NCBI RefSeq assembly: GCF_014898815.1
Contig: NW_026515543.1
Coordinates: forward strand, 2,604,001 to 2,668,000
Length of the DNA: 64,000 nt
Source of the DNA: Panonychus citri
Taxonomy: Eukaryota; Arthropoda; Arachnida; Trombidiformes; Tetranychidae
Reading direction: 5' to 3'
Within the stretch, counting starts at the first letter, position 1. Each line of letters starts with the position of its first letter. Made by a program: the position numbers and the translations under genes. A model generated the notes under the pieces. It was not told the origin of the DNA. It saw only the letters and a program-made list of their open reading frames with translations, and searched no databases. Shown here in pieces: positions 26,282 through 39,100 of the stretch.

Positions 26282-28576
26282 GTTTATGCGTTAATTGTTA
26301 TTAAGTTAATCATTAACATCTCAATTGGAATCAAATCAACAACAACAATTTTGTAGCATCTTCATCATCATGATTAACTTTGCAAGAGATGATGAAAAAC
26401 ACACAAACTAAATTGTAACAATAAACAATTGAACAAAATAATCAACCATTTGAAAAAAAGGTAAACATAATTACCTTTTCTTCAAACTGAATTAACTTTA
26501 ATTGTTGAAGACGTTAATGTTAAGGTGAATTAAACAAAAACAAACAAAAAAGTAAACTTGAAATCAACTAATCAATTGATTCATCAAATCAGGTTTATCT
26601 TCATCCTTATCCTCAAGTGAGTAGGTAGACAATGGTTAAGATTAAGAGAGACCAATAACTAAATCAAACTAATCACAATTAGTCTTAATCATAGTAATCA
26701 TGATGATTTATGTATATGAGAAAAATACCAAATCTGTTTAATAATCTGAAAGAAATTGTTTTTTGTTTTTCTTAATTGTGATTACATTTGATTCATGGGT
26801 AAGTTCAATGATTAACTGATTTCCTCCTAAACATTTACACCAAAGAACTGAATTAAAATATTTGATGAGTTATTGGGAAACAACAGTTTAAATTGTTTCA
26901 TGTTAATCACAATTAACGGACACTGGTAAAGATGAAATCAAATCCTTGTATGTGTGTGGGTTGATAACAGTTAATCATTACAATTTATTTGATTTTTAAT
27001 CAATTCAAATGATAATCAAGGCCTACACAATAATCATACACAGGTAAACTTGATAGTTAAGCTAAATCATCATGTCTAAGTTTTAATTGTAACAACAATT
27101 AAGAAGTGAAATCAAAACCGGGAAATAGTTTTCTTTTTTTTGTTGATGAAAAAAAATTAATTTTCGAGATTAATTATTACAATTAAAAGATTAAATTACA
27201 TGTTAATTAAATGGTTAACAAGGTTAATTGTGATCAAGATTAAATCATTTCACAGCTTTTCAAATCCCATTGGTTTTCAGTTTAATTGATTCAATTCAAT
27301 TTATATAAAATCAAGTCTATTACCAGAATATAAACTTTGGTAATTGTGTTGGTTGATTAGTTAATTGTTGTAACTGGTCAAGGGTTTCACTATTCATGGT
27401 TATCATATTACCTCTAATTGTTGTAGTTTAAATTGTTAACTTGAATGCGGAAATTAAAAATTTAAATCCATTGATTTTTTTTCCGCAAATCCTTCACTTC
27501 CTTAGGAGTTTTAAATTGTTAATCTTAACTGTATTTACGAAACTGCAATAAACTTTTTTGATTGCCATTTAAATTGTTGTTGAGATGAAGATGATCCTTA
27601 AGGAAAACAATTAACTTTGATCATTGCTCATTATCATTGATTAACTTGAAAAGAAACTGTTGGTTAATTGAATCACTCATTGGAAACTGAATTTAAATTA
27701 ACCTTACAAATTAGGAAGTTTGAACAAAAAAAAAGTAATTGAATTTAAAGTAAAATTAAAAGGAAAGTGAATATAAATCAATTAATATAATCAATTCAAC
27801 AACTAATCAACTTTGATAATCCATTGATTTTCTGGCTCTCCAAGTATAATTAACTAAATAAACTTTCATTAATTTTCCAACAATCAATTGTTGATTCAAA
27901 TTGTCTTCGCAATCAACAACAAGGTGTTGATTTTAAACTGTTAAAAACTTAATTGTTACTTATCTGATCACTCTGATTAATTTCCGAAGGTTAATTTTGA
28001 TGGCTAATTAGTAATTTGGATCAATTTTAGCGCGAAAAAAAAATGGAAAATTTCAACAATTAAGTTAATGGGAAAAGTCTGAAGTGTTTTTAATCAATGG
28101 TAATTGTCCAGCCCAGTTAACGATTGTGATTGTGGTTAATTGTTGATCAACAATCAACGTAAATTGTATTTACACCTAAGTTGAGTTTGTTTTGATTTTC
28201 ATGCTAAATCATTTCCTATTTATAAAAGGTGGACACACACTAAGTTGGGATGATAATAGTTGATTGTTTGACTAAATTGTTGTTGATTAAGGTATCACAG
28301 TCAGTTAATCATCAGAAGCTGATGATGATTAAATTGGTTGGTATCTTTTTTATTTTCTTGTCTGATTGTTTAAATTAAATGTTGACCATTCGGTTTAAAT
28401 ATTAACTTGCCTTTCATATTCAACTGGTCGGTTGGTCAAGAGAAACACTTTTCAAACTAATTTTTCAAACAATCAGTTAATTGTCTGGATATCTTGAACA
28501 CATATATATATATGTGTCTTGGAATCACACTAATTGCTAATTCAGAATAATTAGTTTAATTTAATTGTAAACTCAC
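20962..28576. other. AT-rich non-coding stretch, possibly intron
   Basis: No supported exon. It holds a (CT)n tract at 26,237-26,278 and several ATG-rich patches. Short inverted words around GTTTCCGG occur near 23,560-23,605. If the flanking minus-strand exons belong together, this is a 7.6-kb intron. Confidence 0.5.
26237..26278. repeat. (CT)n microsatellite
   Basis: An uninterrupted TC tract of about 42 nt. Confidence 0.95.
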
Positions 28577-28645
28577 CGTAATGACGCCGCTGTTTATAGT
28601 AGATCCATGTAACTGGAATTGGACCCGTTTCATTCAGATCGTTAC
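28577..28645 (-). CDS. Internal exon (69 nt) of an unidentified minus-strand gene
   Basis: On the minus strand, acceptor TTGACAG is followed by 69 nt and donor TACG|GTGAGT. Two of the three frames hit a stop within four codons. The only open one gives a 22-codon peptide containing GPIPVTWIYYKQRRHY. Both ends are phase 1, so the exon is symmetric. It is GC-richer than the surroundings. The hydrophobic-then-basic peptide could be a membrane edge or a structured domain segment. I do not recognise it. Confidence 0.45.
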
Positions 28646-31600
28646 CTGTCAATTAGTTAATTGTATTATATCAATTATTAAATTGTACGAATTACAATTA
28701 AGAGGAAAACTTTTCTTTTCCTAAATTGATTTCAATATAAGTTATATTGTTGATCATTTGATATCATCATCATTGTTATCGTTGGTATCAATCATATTGT
28801 ATGAACAAATTATTGATCTGATTTAATCAGCCAATTGGATACAACAATTAACTTGTATTTATGGTTCTCATTGTAAAGTTTAATTTGGTTTAAATTGTGT
28901 GTTGATTGTTGTCAAAATGAAACCGAATTAAAACCAAAAAAAGAAATCTTAATTAATCTAAATTAAGGTAAATTGTTACTTCTGATTGTTATATTATTAT
29001 TATTATCATTATATATTTTTTACTATTTGGTTCAATAGTTGAATCATTTCACCCAAACAATTAAGGGTTGATTAACAATCAAAGGTAATAGATAATTGTT
29101 GATTTTGTTGTTGAGTTATTACCAACAATTTAAACTGTTATCATTGATGAAATGGTTAACCAATATGATTTACTAATCACTATTATCACATTGATTAACA
29201 GTTAGTAAATAATGTAAATGATTAGTTGATGATAATCAAAGGGTTTTAATGATCAATATTTATGTTAAAATGATGATTAAAAATGATTTGAAAAGCTTCA
29301 GATTAAATCAGTTGATCACAACTAACAACAATTAACTACTTTCTAATAATGATCACAATTGAAATTTCAAGTTAATTGTCAATCAGTCTGGAAGATATTA
29401 ATGGTTATGATACAGAATTGATTGAGATTGTAAATTGTTAACGAAAAAAAGTAAAATTAATGATTAATAAAAGTGATTAGTTAACTGGTTTCATCAGTCA
29501 ACCTGTTTCTTAATCAGTTAATTTAGTTGATTATTAAGGTCACTTTCATAATATCCTCATGATGATATTAACGTAACTACTGAATTAGGAAACTAAATTA
29601 AGGTAAATTGTTAAAATCAATTGGTTGATGGAAATAAAAATTACAATTGATTTTCAATGTCAATTGTAATCTCAATGAGAGTAAAATTTTCAACATGATT
29701 AATATTAATTACAATTAAGATAATCTTAAGATACTTGATTGGACTACGATTCTCTTGATCAATATGACAAAATGATTAAGACTAATTGTTGTAACCAACG
29801 ATTAATAATCATAATTTGCTAATACAGGTTATATATTTTTGCACTTTAACAAGAATCAAAGTTAATCACTTTCTTTCATTAATCTTAAGTGTTATTATCA
29901 GAGTTAATTTTGATTCTGGTTATGAAATTGATGATGATGATAAGTTACCTGTTGAGATTAGGATTTATATATATATTTAAAGGGATTAGTTCATTTTCCA
30001 GGTCAATCTGATAATCTTTGATTAAGAATAAGTAATCAAATGAGTTGATTAAATTGTTACTACGAATTGTGAATAATTGAAAGTCTAAACGTGCACGTAA
30101 CTTATTGGGCATCGAGGGAAATGTTACTTGAAAGAAAGTTAATTGTTGACGATTAATTAGTTGATTGTTTGGATCATGTTCGAATCAAGTTTGAGGTTCG
30201 ATTTATTTTCTCTCGATTTTGTACTTTATTAGAACCGGAAATAAATTGGACTTCGAGTTTAATATTGGAAGTTACTATTATATTGGTTATAAAGAAACCG
30301 AAAAAAAAATTCGTTGTAAACAATCAAACAAACAATAGACAATTAACTGTAAATTGTTACTATTAAAATCAAATTGTGGGTAATTTGGTGAAACAGTTAA
30401 TTGTGATCTGATGATGATACACAAAACACAATCAATTTTGATTCGATTGTTGATTATTAAAGTTAATTATCTTGGAAGAGAAAAGTTTTATTTGTAATTT
30501 ACTAATCTGTTGATTAATTACACTACCGGTAGAAAAGTTAATCAAATGGTAAATCAAAGTTAATTTCAATGAGACAATTAACTGAATTGCTCGTTTAATC
30601 ATCGTTTAGCCAACAATCAAATGGACTTAAATTGTTGTGTAATTGAAACAAGTGATTAAGACGTTAATCAAGTATTTAGATGAAATCGATTCCGATTTTA
30701 TTAAAAACTTTCATTAAATCTAATTCACTCAAATTAATCTTAATTTAGTTTCTTTTTTTTCAATTAAATTGTAAAGTTGAAATTGAATCAATTAGGATTA
30801 ACCTTGTTTTTAATTTGTAGGATTAAATTACTTAATCACAATTAACAAATGAGTAAGAAAAAGTTTTCTATTAACAAGTTAATCTAATTGTTAATACATA
30901 TCGATTACAATTTAGTGTTGGTTTTAAGTTAATTCAATTGTTGTTGATGAGATTTTTTTTTAATTTCCAATTTGAATTATTAATACCTTTAACTAAATTT
31001 ACAACAATTAACAGCCTACAGGTTGAAACAATTAAAATTGTTCATCAAAGGCTCAACATTTCATTCATCTTCATCATCATCATCATAATCATCAATTAAT
31101 TAAGATACCAAATTAATCATGAAAAAAAAGAGTCAAATATTTAATTAACTTAAGTGTAACTAAAACTTTTTATCAAGTGACAAAATCAAGATTTAATCAA
31201 ATTAATTGCTAATTAACACACTTACACAAATTGATTAGTTAATAGACTTTGAAGAGTAGCAAATTTAAATTTAATCTGATATCTTGATTGTGATTAAATT
31301 GTAATAAAAAAAGTTCTCATCATTTAAAACGAGTAACAATTTGATTGTAACAATTAACTAAATTCGTATGCCAATATCAATCTAATTGTAGGTAAAAATT
31401 TTCACAGTCTCTTAAATTTAAGTCACCTAATCAATTGGTCATCTGATGCCAATAACAATTAAGATCAGATCATCAGAATCAATAACAATTAACTGATCAT
31501 CAACTAATCCCTTTATATACATAAATTGATCGAGGATAAGTTAATCACTTGATTAACTTAATTACTTGGATTCGTTGATTTTAGTTTTGCTTCTTGGTGG

Positions 31601-34600
31601 TTAATTGTAACGATATCATTAGATGGTCACTTTTAATTGTTAATTGTTCATCATACATGTTGACCTTGTCGTTGAATATGCTAAATCATCATGCTAAATT
31701 GTTTATCAATTCAGTGTCTATGGAGATTTGATTTTCTTTTTGGTCTGTTAATTGTTGTTAATTGTTGGTTATCACTTTTCTCACAATTAACATGTTAATC
31801 AGTTTCTTTAATCAAGAAAGGCTGAAATTAACCTTGATTGTTGTGATGCTATTATTAAATAAGCAACTTGAAAACAAAAGATTTATATTAAATGATTAAC
31901 TGTATCTAATTAAAAAAACATGATCACAATTAACAACAAATCATAAAGAATCAAATCATGATCATGATTAAGATGAAATGTTTAAAATTAAGACATGATA
32001 AACTTTTGATTGTTTCAAATCACAGCAATTTAACTCATCTCATGTTAATCTAATCATCACGAAACTGAAAGGTTTTAACAAACAATTAACTTATTGTTTA
32101 TAACTGAAAGTCTAGTAATTATAATCAATATGATGCTGTGATTAACTGATTACAATTTAAATTATTATTAAAGATTAACTTTTAGCTTCTTATTAACAAT
32201 GAGATTGATCAATTGTACATCGTTGATTTGATTGTTCAACCTTCAAGTTATTTGTAGTAATTTAAATCATCAGGACTAATTTTAATCCATTTCCTGATTA
32301 TCATTTAAATCATCATCATCTTAATTGTAAAGGTTTAGACTGATAAACAAAAAACAGTTCAATTAAAAGTCATTAATGATTAAGTAAATGACCAACAGCA
32401 ATTAAGTTGATAAACAGTTAAATTGTTAACTGTTGCTTAACTGTTTGCTTTGTTGATTGTCATGATTATCTTGACGGATTCAATTGTTGCTTGATTGTGA
32501 CAATTTAGTTGATAATTATTATTATGGTAATGATTAAAATAATGATGACAAATGATTAAGGATATGATTAAAAAATCTGTTCAGCCCACAATTAATTAAC
32601 TTGATTATTTTGTTTTCTTCATCTTAATCTACTAATTGTATCAAATTTTAACCAACAGATTAAATTTGATTGCTACAAGTTAATTGCTAACGATGATGAA
32701 GATGATAATTATAATTTTAAATCATTTCCATGTTGATTTAAATTCAATTTTCTTATTTTTGTACAATCACAATTGTTAATACTAATTATCATTGGTTAAT
32801 TAAGGCTAAATTGTTTATGATTGGTCTTAAGTGTTCAAAGTTTTCACCTCGATTTTGATTTAGTTTAAATTGTTAATTATGTTAATCATTTACCCCAATA
32901 CACTCCCACTTTCACCCTCTCAAAATCATTAGTAATTCTGAATTAAATCAGTTCCTTGATTGTTTCAACTCTTTCACATTGGAAAATCAACTAATCACAA
33001 TTAAAAGATGACAATTAGATGAGTAACTTAATATTAGTTTCTATGATTAATCATCTATTAGCTCAACAATTGATTTGATTGAGACAATTAGGAAAACTTT
33101 TGTCCAATTGGCTCGAGATGAAGTTGATTAATAAATTTAATTCAATCAGACAGATTTAATTGTGACCCTAATTTAAGATTAAAGTTGATTAAAACTTTTT
33201 CTGATAATCTAATTAGATAATTTAACATCAACAGGTAACAATTTAAATGATAAACTATCAAAACTTGGTGTGATTTATTGGAGGTAATCAACAAATTACA
33301 ATCTAAAAGTAATCAACAAATACTTAATTAACAATTAAAATAAGCTGACAATAAATATTAACAAAGGAAAACACAATTAGTTGATTATTATTATTATGAA
33401 ATGATTTAGTTCATTATGAGTTATGATTCATATTTATATATGAATCAAAGATAATCAAATTAAATTAAATTGTTACCGTTAACATTAATTGTGACCTAAA
33501 TTGTGGTTAAATTAAGTTCATAAATTATATTATCATGATTTAAATTGATTCTCATAATAATAATAAAAAAAATGGTTATGTCTATTGACCCTCATTGATT
33601 AAAGGTCTAGAGTGTAACAATTAACAAATTTTTAACTCTAATTGTTGTTGATAATAATAATTGCTAATAAAATCAAAGGTAAATTGTATTATTATTGAAA
33701 TTAATTTTAATTACAATTAAAATAAAGGGGCAAGGTTTGGGAAAGAAAAGTTAATTGAAAATGGTTTATGATTAACATTTGATTTGTTGATTATGAGATT
33801 TTCCAAGATAATCACACACAACACAATTAACCACACATTGAACAAGTAAAATAAATTAATCCATCAATAATCAACAACAATTTAAACCGGATTTAGCAAT
33901 TAAACAATCTGCTTAGTGAAAACAATTAATTGTTAACAAAAAATAACAAACAATCTTGAAATTGACAAACACAAATCATGTTGAAAACCATTGATTTGAT
34001 TTAGTGAAATTGAATTTAATTGTTAACAATCAAGTTAAATCACCTTAATTTTGTTTCTTTTTCTTGATCATTTAGTTAATGAAGGTCACCTCAATACCTT
34101 TAATCATCATTATCATCATCATCATCAAATACAATTAACAAATCACCGCATCATAATAATGATGAAAATTAGTTTGATTCCTAACGGGCTTTTAAATAGT
34201 AATCAAATTAAAAAGTAAATTGTTGGTAATTCAGTTAATTGTAACTCTCATGTTGCCCTTATTATCATTATCAATGTATTATATTGATCATCTGAACTAA
34301 TAAAAAATTTAGTTGAGTTTCGATTATCATTTTTGATTATGATCAATATTAAATGATTTACCATCAAATTGTTGGTATGATTTAGTTTTAATACTTAAAT
34401 TATGTCACGTTAACCCTTATGATCATTAAGTTAATTGTTAACGATCCAATTGATGATTCTAATGAATCTTATTACCATTAATACATTTGGTTAATTGTAA
34501 ACACCAAAAAAAACAAATATTTAACTAATAACTTGTAAGGTGAATGTTGTTAATTGTTAATAATCAGAGACTATTAAAAATTATTTCTGTAGTTAATTAG

Positions 34601-35522
34601 CCTTATTATTAATTCATTGATTGTAATTATGGTTTTCAGGTGAAATGATTTCTGAACAATTTAATTATTATTATTGATAAAAGTAAATCTTGTTTGAGTT
34701 ATGAGTTACAATTTGTTTATAAATACATTTCAATGATTAGTTAATTGTTGTTGCTGGATAATTAACCTAGACCTGTAAAGATTTTTAATTGCTCAAGGTT
34801 GATTGTGGTGACAATTAAATGATAATAATGATGATGATGATGATGATGTTGAAAGTGACAATCAAATTTGTTTCATTGTTGTTGTGACAATTTAAAATCA
34901 TAAATCAATTGTCACATTTGTTAGAGAGTGAAAATTAACTAAGATCAATACTTAATTAAAGACAATCAAATGATCAACAATCTGATGATTAATGGTAAGT
35001 GATTAACTAATTGCTCCTTACCTTTGAGTCTATTTGGTGAAAAATATCCAAGCATTGACAATGAACAATTAAACTGTTGAACACAATTAATTGATGATTA
35101 GAAAATTGTAGATTTAGAAAGTAAAATAATCCAATAGTTTGGTAAATTGTTTATTATAATTAACTAGTTGATTGTCACCACCACCAAATGAGTTGTTATG
35201 TTGAACAATTAAACTTTCACATAGATATTGAATCTATTATGACAATCAATTAGTGACAATTAAAGTTGATAGACAACAATTTATATTATGATGGTAAGAC
35301 CAAAACATAATCACAAAACTCAATGGGATCCTTAATTGAAATTGTTATTTCATCAATTGTTTTGATTGTTTTGATGGTGATGATGGTCAAACATTCAAAG
35401 TAACAGTTAATAGTAACAATCAGCAACTGAAGAGATAGTAAATTGTTGAATAGTAAAAGTTAACTAACTAACTAAGTTGTTGATCAAGTTTCTCAAATCC
35501 GATAATCATCCTCAGGTCTCAC
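28646..35522. other. AT-rich non-coding stretch
   Basis: No convincing exon. The composition is dominated by TTAATTG/CAATTAA words. A slightly GC-richer patch at about 30,068-30,250 contains a 65-codon plus-strand frame (30,169-30,366) without splice or homology support. Confidence 0.5.
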
Positions 35523-35908
35523 CTAACGGGAGAAACCGGTTCACGAGTAATTTAGTTAAATTGCTAACTAAATGTTAACTGTTCCAAGTTAATTCAACAT
35601 ACACATGGACAATTAAAGGGTCACCTTTGCAATTGTTATCAAAAAGTTTCGGACTAATTAAGATGTTGGTCATTCTTATGATAATATTAACACTTATCTC
35701 CAGTTAAGAGATAATATTTATCGATAAAAAGATCAAAATCTACATTCTTCTCAATCTAAATCTCCTCTCCTTTCTCTTTCGATAAATTAATTAGTTGATT
35801 AGAAAAAAAAATCTCCCATCTTTTTAATTACTTGATTAACTTATTTTCATCTCGAAAAAAAACTTTTTCGATGGAAAAAAATTTCGCTCTTTTGGTTGTT
35901 TTCTGTTC

Positions 35909-36177
35909 TAAGAGATGGCGCTGAAATCGAAATCGACGTTGGTGCCATCTGGTAGATTCTAATTCTTCTAATGTGTCGTGTCAGTTTCTGGTGGCGACAC
36001 TTGTGGTTGATTGTGAAAAGATTGATTTTATGTGTTTCATGTTTAGATTTAATTTTGATTTAGTTGATTGTTACATATTATTTACTTGTGAAAATTGTGT
36101 TTAAATTGTTGATATAAATTTTTGTTTTCTATTCTCTTCCTGAAAAGGTATAATTGTTTCGTTTCCTCATTATCAAG
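35909..36177 (+). promoter_or_regulatory. Putative promoter/5' UTR of the HisRS gene with clustered AGATGGCGC-type words
   Basis: This is a GC-richer island directly upstream of the HisRS start. It contains three related words: AGATGGCGCTG (35,913-35,923), the inverted CTACCAGATGGCAC (35,942-35,955, minus strand) and CTGGTGGCGACAC (35,988-36,000). They resemble CTCF cores; the first also resembles the YY1 core AAGATGGCGGC. The first two face each other about 20 bp apart. The ATG at 36,178 follows an AG, so an upstream exon spliced onto it cannot be excluded. Confidence 0.4.
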
Positions 36178-39100
36178 ATGCGAGTAATTTCACAAAATGT
36201 TCTCAAAGTACCCAAAGGAATGAGAGACTTTGGTCAACAACAAATGTTGGTACGAATTAAAGTCTTCAAGATAATTGCCGATGCCTTTAAACGTAATGGT
36301 GCTCTTGCTTTGGATACTCCAGTTGTTGAATCTAAACAATTGTTAACCGGTAAATATGGAGAAGAATCAAAATTAATCTATGATCTTGAAGAGATTGGTA
36401 AGTTATCCGGTATAAAAAGAGAATTTTCTGTGCATGGAATATGATAAAATTCTCTTATACTTTTTGATGTTTTATTCTTTTCTTTTCTTTTTTATTCTAT
36501 TCTATTTTGTAGAAAATGAAATTCTTTCCCTTAGATATGATCTCACGGTTCCATTTGCTCGACACTTGGCTCAACATAAAATAACCAAAATGACCCGATA
36601 CTCAATTAACGCTGTATACCGAAGAGATAATCCATCAATTACCAAAGGCCGATTTCGTGAATTTTATCAATGTGTTAGTTTTTTTACTTCTAATTTGCTT
36701 ATGTCACCATTTTTTTTCCTCATCTGATAATGTGAATTATTTTATTCTTTTCTTTATCTTACCACAGGATTTTGATATCGCTGGTAAATATGATCAATTG
36801 GAACCTGATTCAAGATGTTTGAAGGTTCTTTGTGAAATATTGAACGATTTGGATCTCAATGATTTCACTGTTAAGGTAAGTTTGGAAATTGAGTTAATCA
36901 TTTTTCCCTCTTTTTTCACCAATGACTTTTTTCTCATTATATTCTAGGTTAACCATCGATTACTTCTTAATGGAATGTTTTCCGTAGCCGGTGTACCCGA
37001 AGAAAAGTTCAAAACAATCTGTTCTTCAATCGATAAGCTAGGAAAGGTTAGCTGAATTTTTTACTTCTACTGTTAATTTGGTTTAGAAAATATAGTTCGA
37101 TGATTTATTAATTTCTCTCTTTTTTTATTTCTCAATTATAGTTGACATGGGAAGAGATTAAACAAGAAATGTGTAAGGATAAAGGATTAGAAGAGTCGGC
37201 TGCTGATCGTATCGGTGAATTGATTAAATATCATGGATACGTTGAAGTTTTGGATGAACTTTTATCAGGTGATTTAGGGAAAAATGCTAACGCTAAACAG
37301 GCTTTAGAAGAGCTTAAAATTTTACACAATTTATGTGTAAAATTGGGTATCAATGGTAAAATTGAATTCGATCTGAGTTTGGCTCGTGGATTAGATTATT
37401 ATACCGGGATTATTTACGAAGCCGTTTTACAAGATGATGGATTAGAAGTTGGTTCAATTGCTGCTGGTGGACGATATGATGGTCTTGTTGGTACACTTTC
37501 GGGCGATAAACATAATGTACCTTGTGTTGGTGTTTCTGTTGGTATTGAACGAATCTTGGCCATAATTGGTCAACGAATGAGTTTAGAACCTTCTAGTGAA
37601 ATTGATTGTTTCGTAATCTCTATTGGTAAAGGGATGGTTGAAGAAAGGTTAAAGATAATTGCTGAATTAGACGATTCCCTAATTTCTGCTGACCAATTAG
37701 ACAAAGGAAACCCTAAATTATTACCTCAAATTCAAGCAGCAGAAGAAAAAAATATCCCATTCGCTGTGATGCTCGGTGAAAATGAACTTAAAGATGGAAT
37801 TGTTAAAATAAGAGATATTAAAAGTCGATCAGAAACACCAATTGAACGTGCAAAATTAGTCGAAACATTGGTAAGTTAATTGAAACAATTTCGAAAACCA
37901 GAAATTCAAAAATCTTGACCAAACTTTCATTTCCTTTAGAAAAAAATGCTCGAAGAGCGAAAAGCCGAATTAACCAAAGAATCTGAAAAAAATAAATCTG
38001 ATTCTGATTCTGATTCTAAACCAATAACCAAAGCGACTCCTGATGAAATCATCAAAATTAAGGTAATAATAACAATCATTTCAACTCCTTCGATAAAAGT
38101 TATTCAATATAAATTTGACCTTTTTCGCTCTAATGGTCAATCATTGTTGTAATGACTTAACGTCATCTTTTTTTTTACCTAAAAGTTTTGAAAAATTGAT
38201 TGATTTTATTTTTTTTTTGCTTCTCAGCTTGATGACGTTTCTGGTGATGATGAGAAAATTAATCAACTATATGGTTTCTGTACACCTAAGGGAATGCAAG
38301 ATCATGACCCTGAACGGATGATGGACCGTGACCAAGTCTTTGAAACTATTGTTGATACATTCAAACGGTCTGGTGCACAACCTTTGGATACACCCGTTTG
38401 CGAATTGAAAGAAACACTGCTGGGAAAATATGGATCATCAGAGGAGAAATTCATCTTCCATTTGCAAGATCAAGGTAAAAATCCTCATGGAAATTCATAT
38501 AAACTGATGAACTTTTCTAATTCCGATGTTTTGTCCTCTCTTTTTCTCTTTCTCGAAAAAAAAAGGTGGAGAGATTCTCTCTCTTCGTTATGATCTGACT
38601 ATTCCTTTCGCTCGTTATCTGGCAATGAACAAATTAGGGGGCACGAAAAGATATCAGATTGGTAAAGTTTATCGAACCGATAAACCGAATACAGAGAAAG
38701 GAACATTCCGGGAATTCTATCAATGTGTAAGTTGGCCAGAATGTTTCAGTGATCTAAGTTTCATCGAAACTAAGTAATCAAGTTAATTGATTTCATTTTC
38801 TTCAATGTTCAGGATTACGATATCGCTGGACCATCAGATAACATGATCGCTGATGCAAAATGTTTACGAGTCCTTTATAAATCGTTGAAAAATGTTGGCC
38901 TCCAATCTTTCGTAATTAAGGTAAGATTGACTGATTGATAATAATAAATTAATATTAACAAATTTCAATATTTTTCTTATATTCAGGTTAATATGCGTCA
39001 ACTTTTGAATGGTGTTTTCACCTTAGCTGAAGCTCCGGAGAAAACATTTCCAACGTTATTTGTGGCCTTAGATAAATCTAGAAAGGTAAGTGTACAATTG

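Noticed and set aside
36154..36177. Upstream start for HisRS at a TTG codon giving MFRFLIIK before the first ATG
   Set aside because: The codon at 36,154 is TTG, preceded directly by TAA. The first ATG, at 36,178, begins a typical HisRS N-terminus, so I start there.
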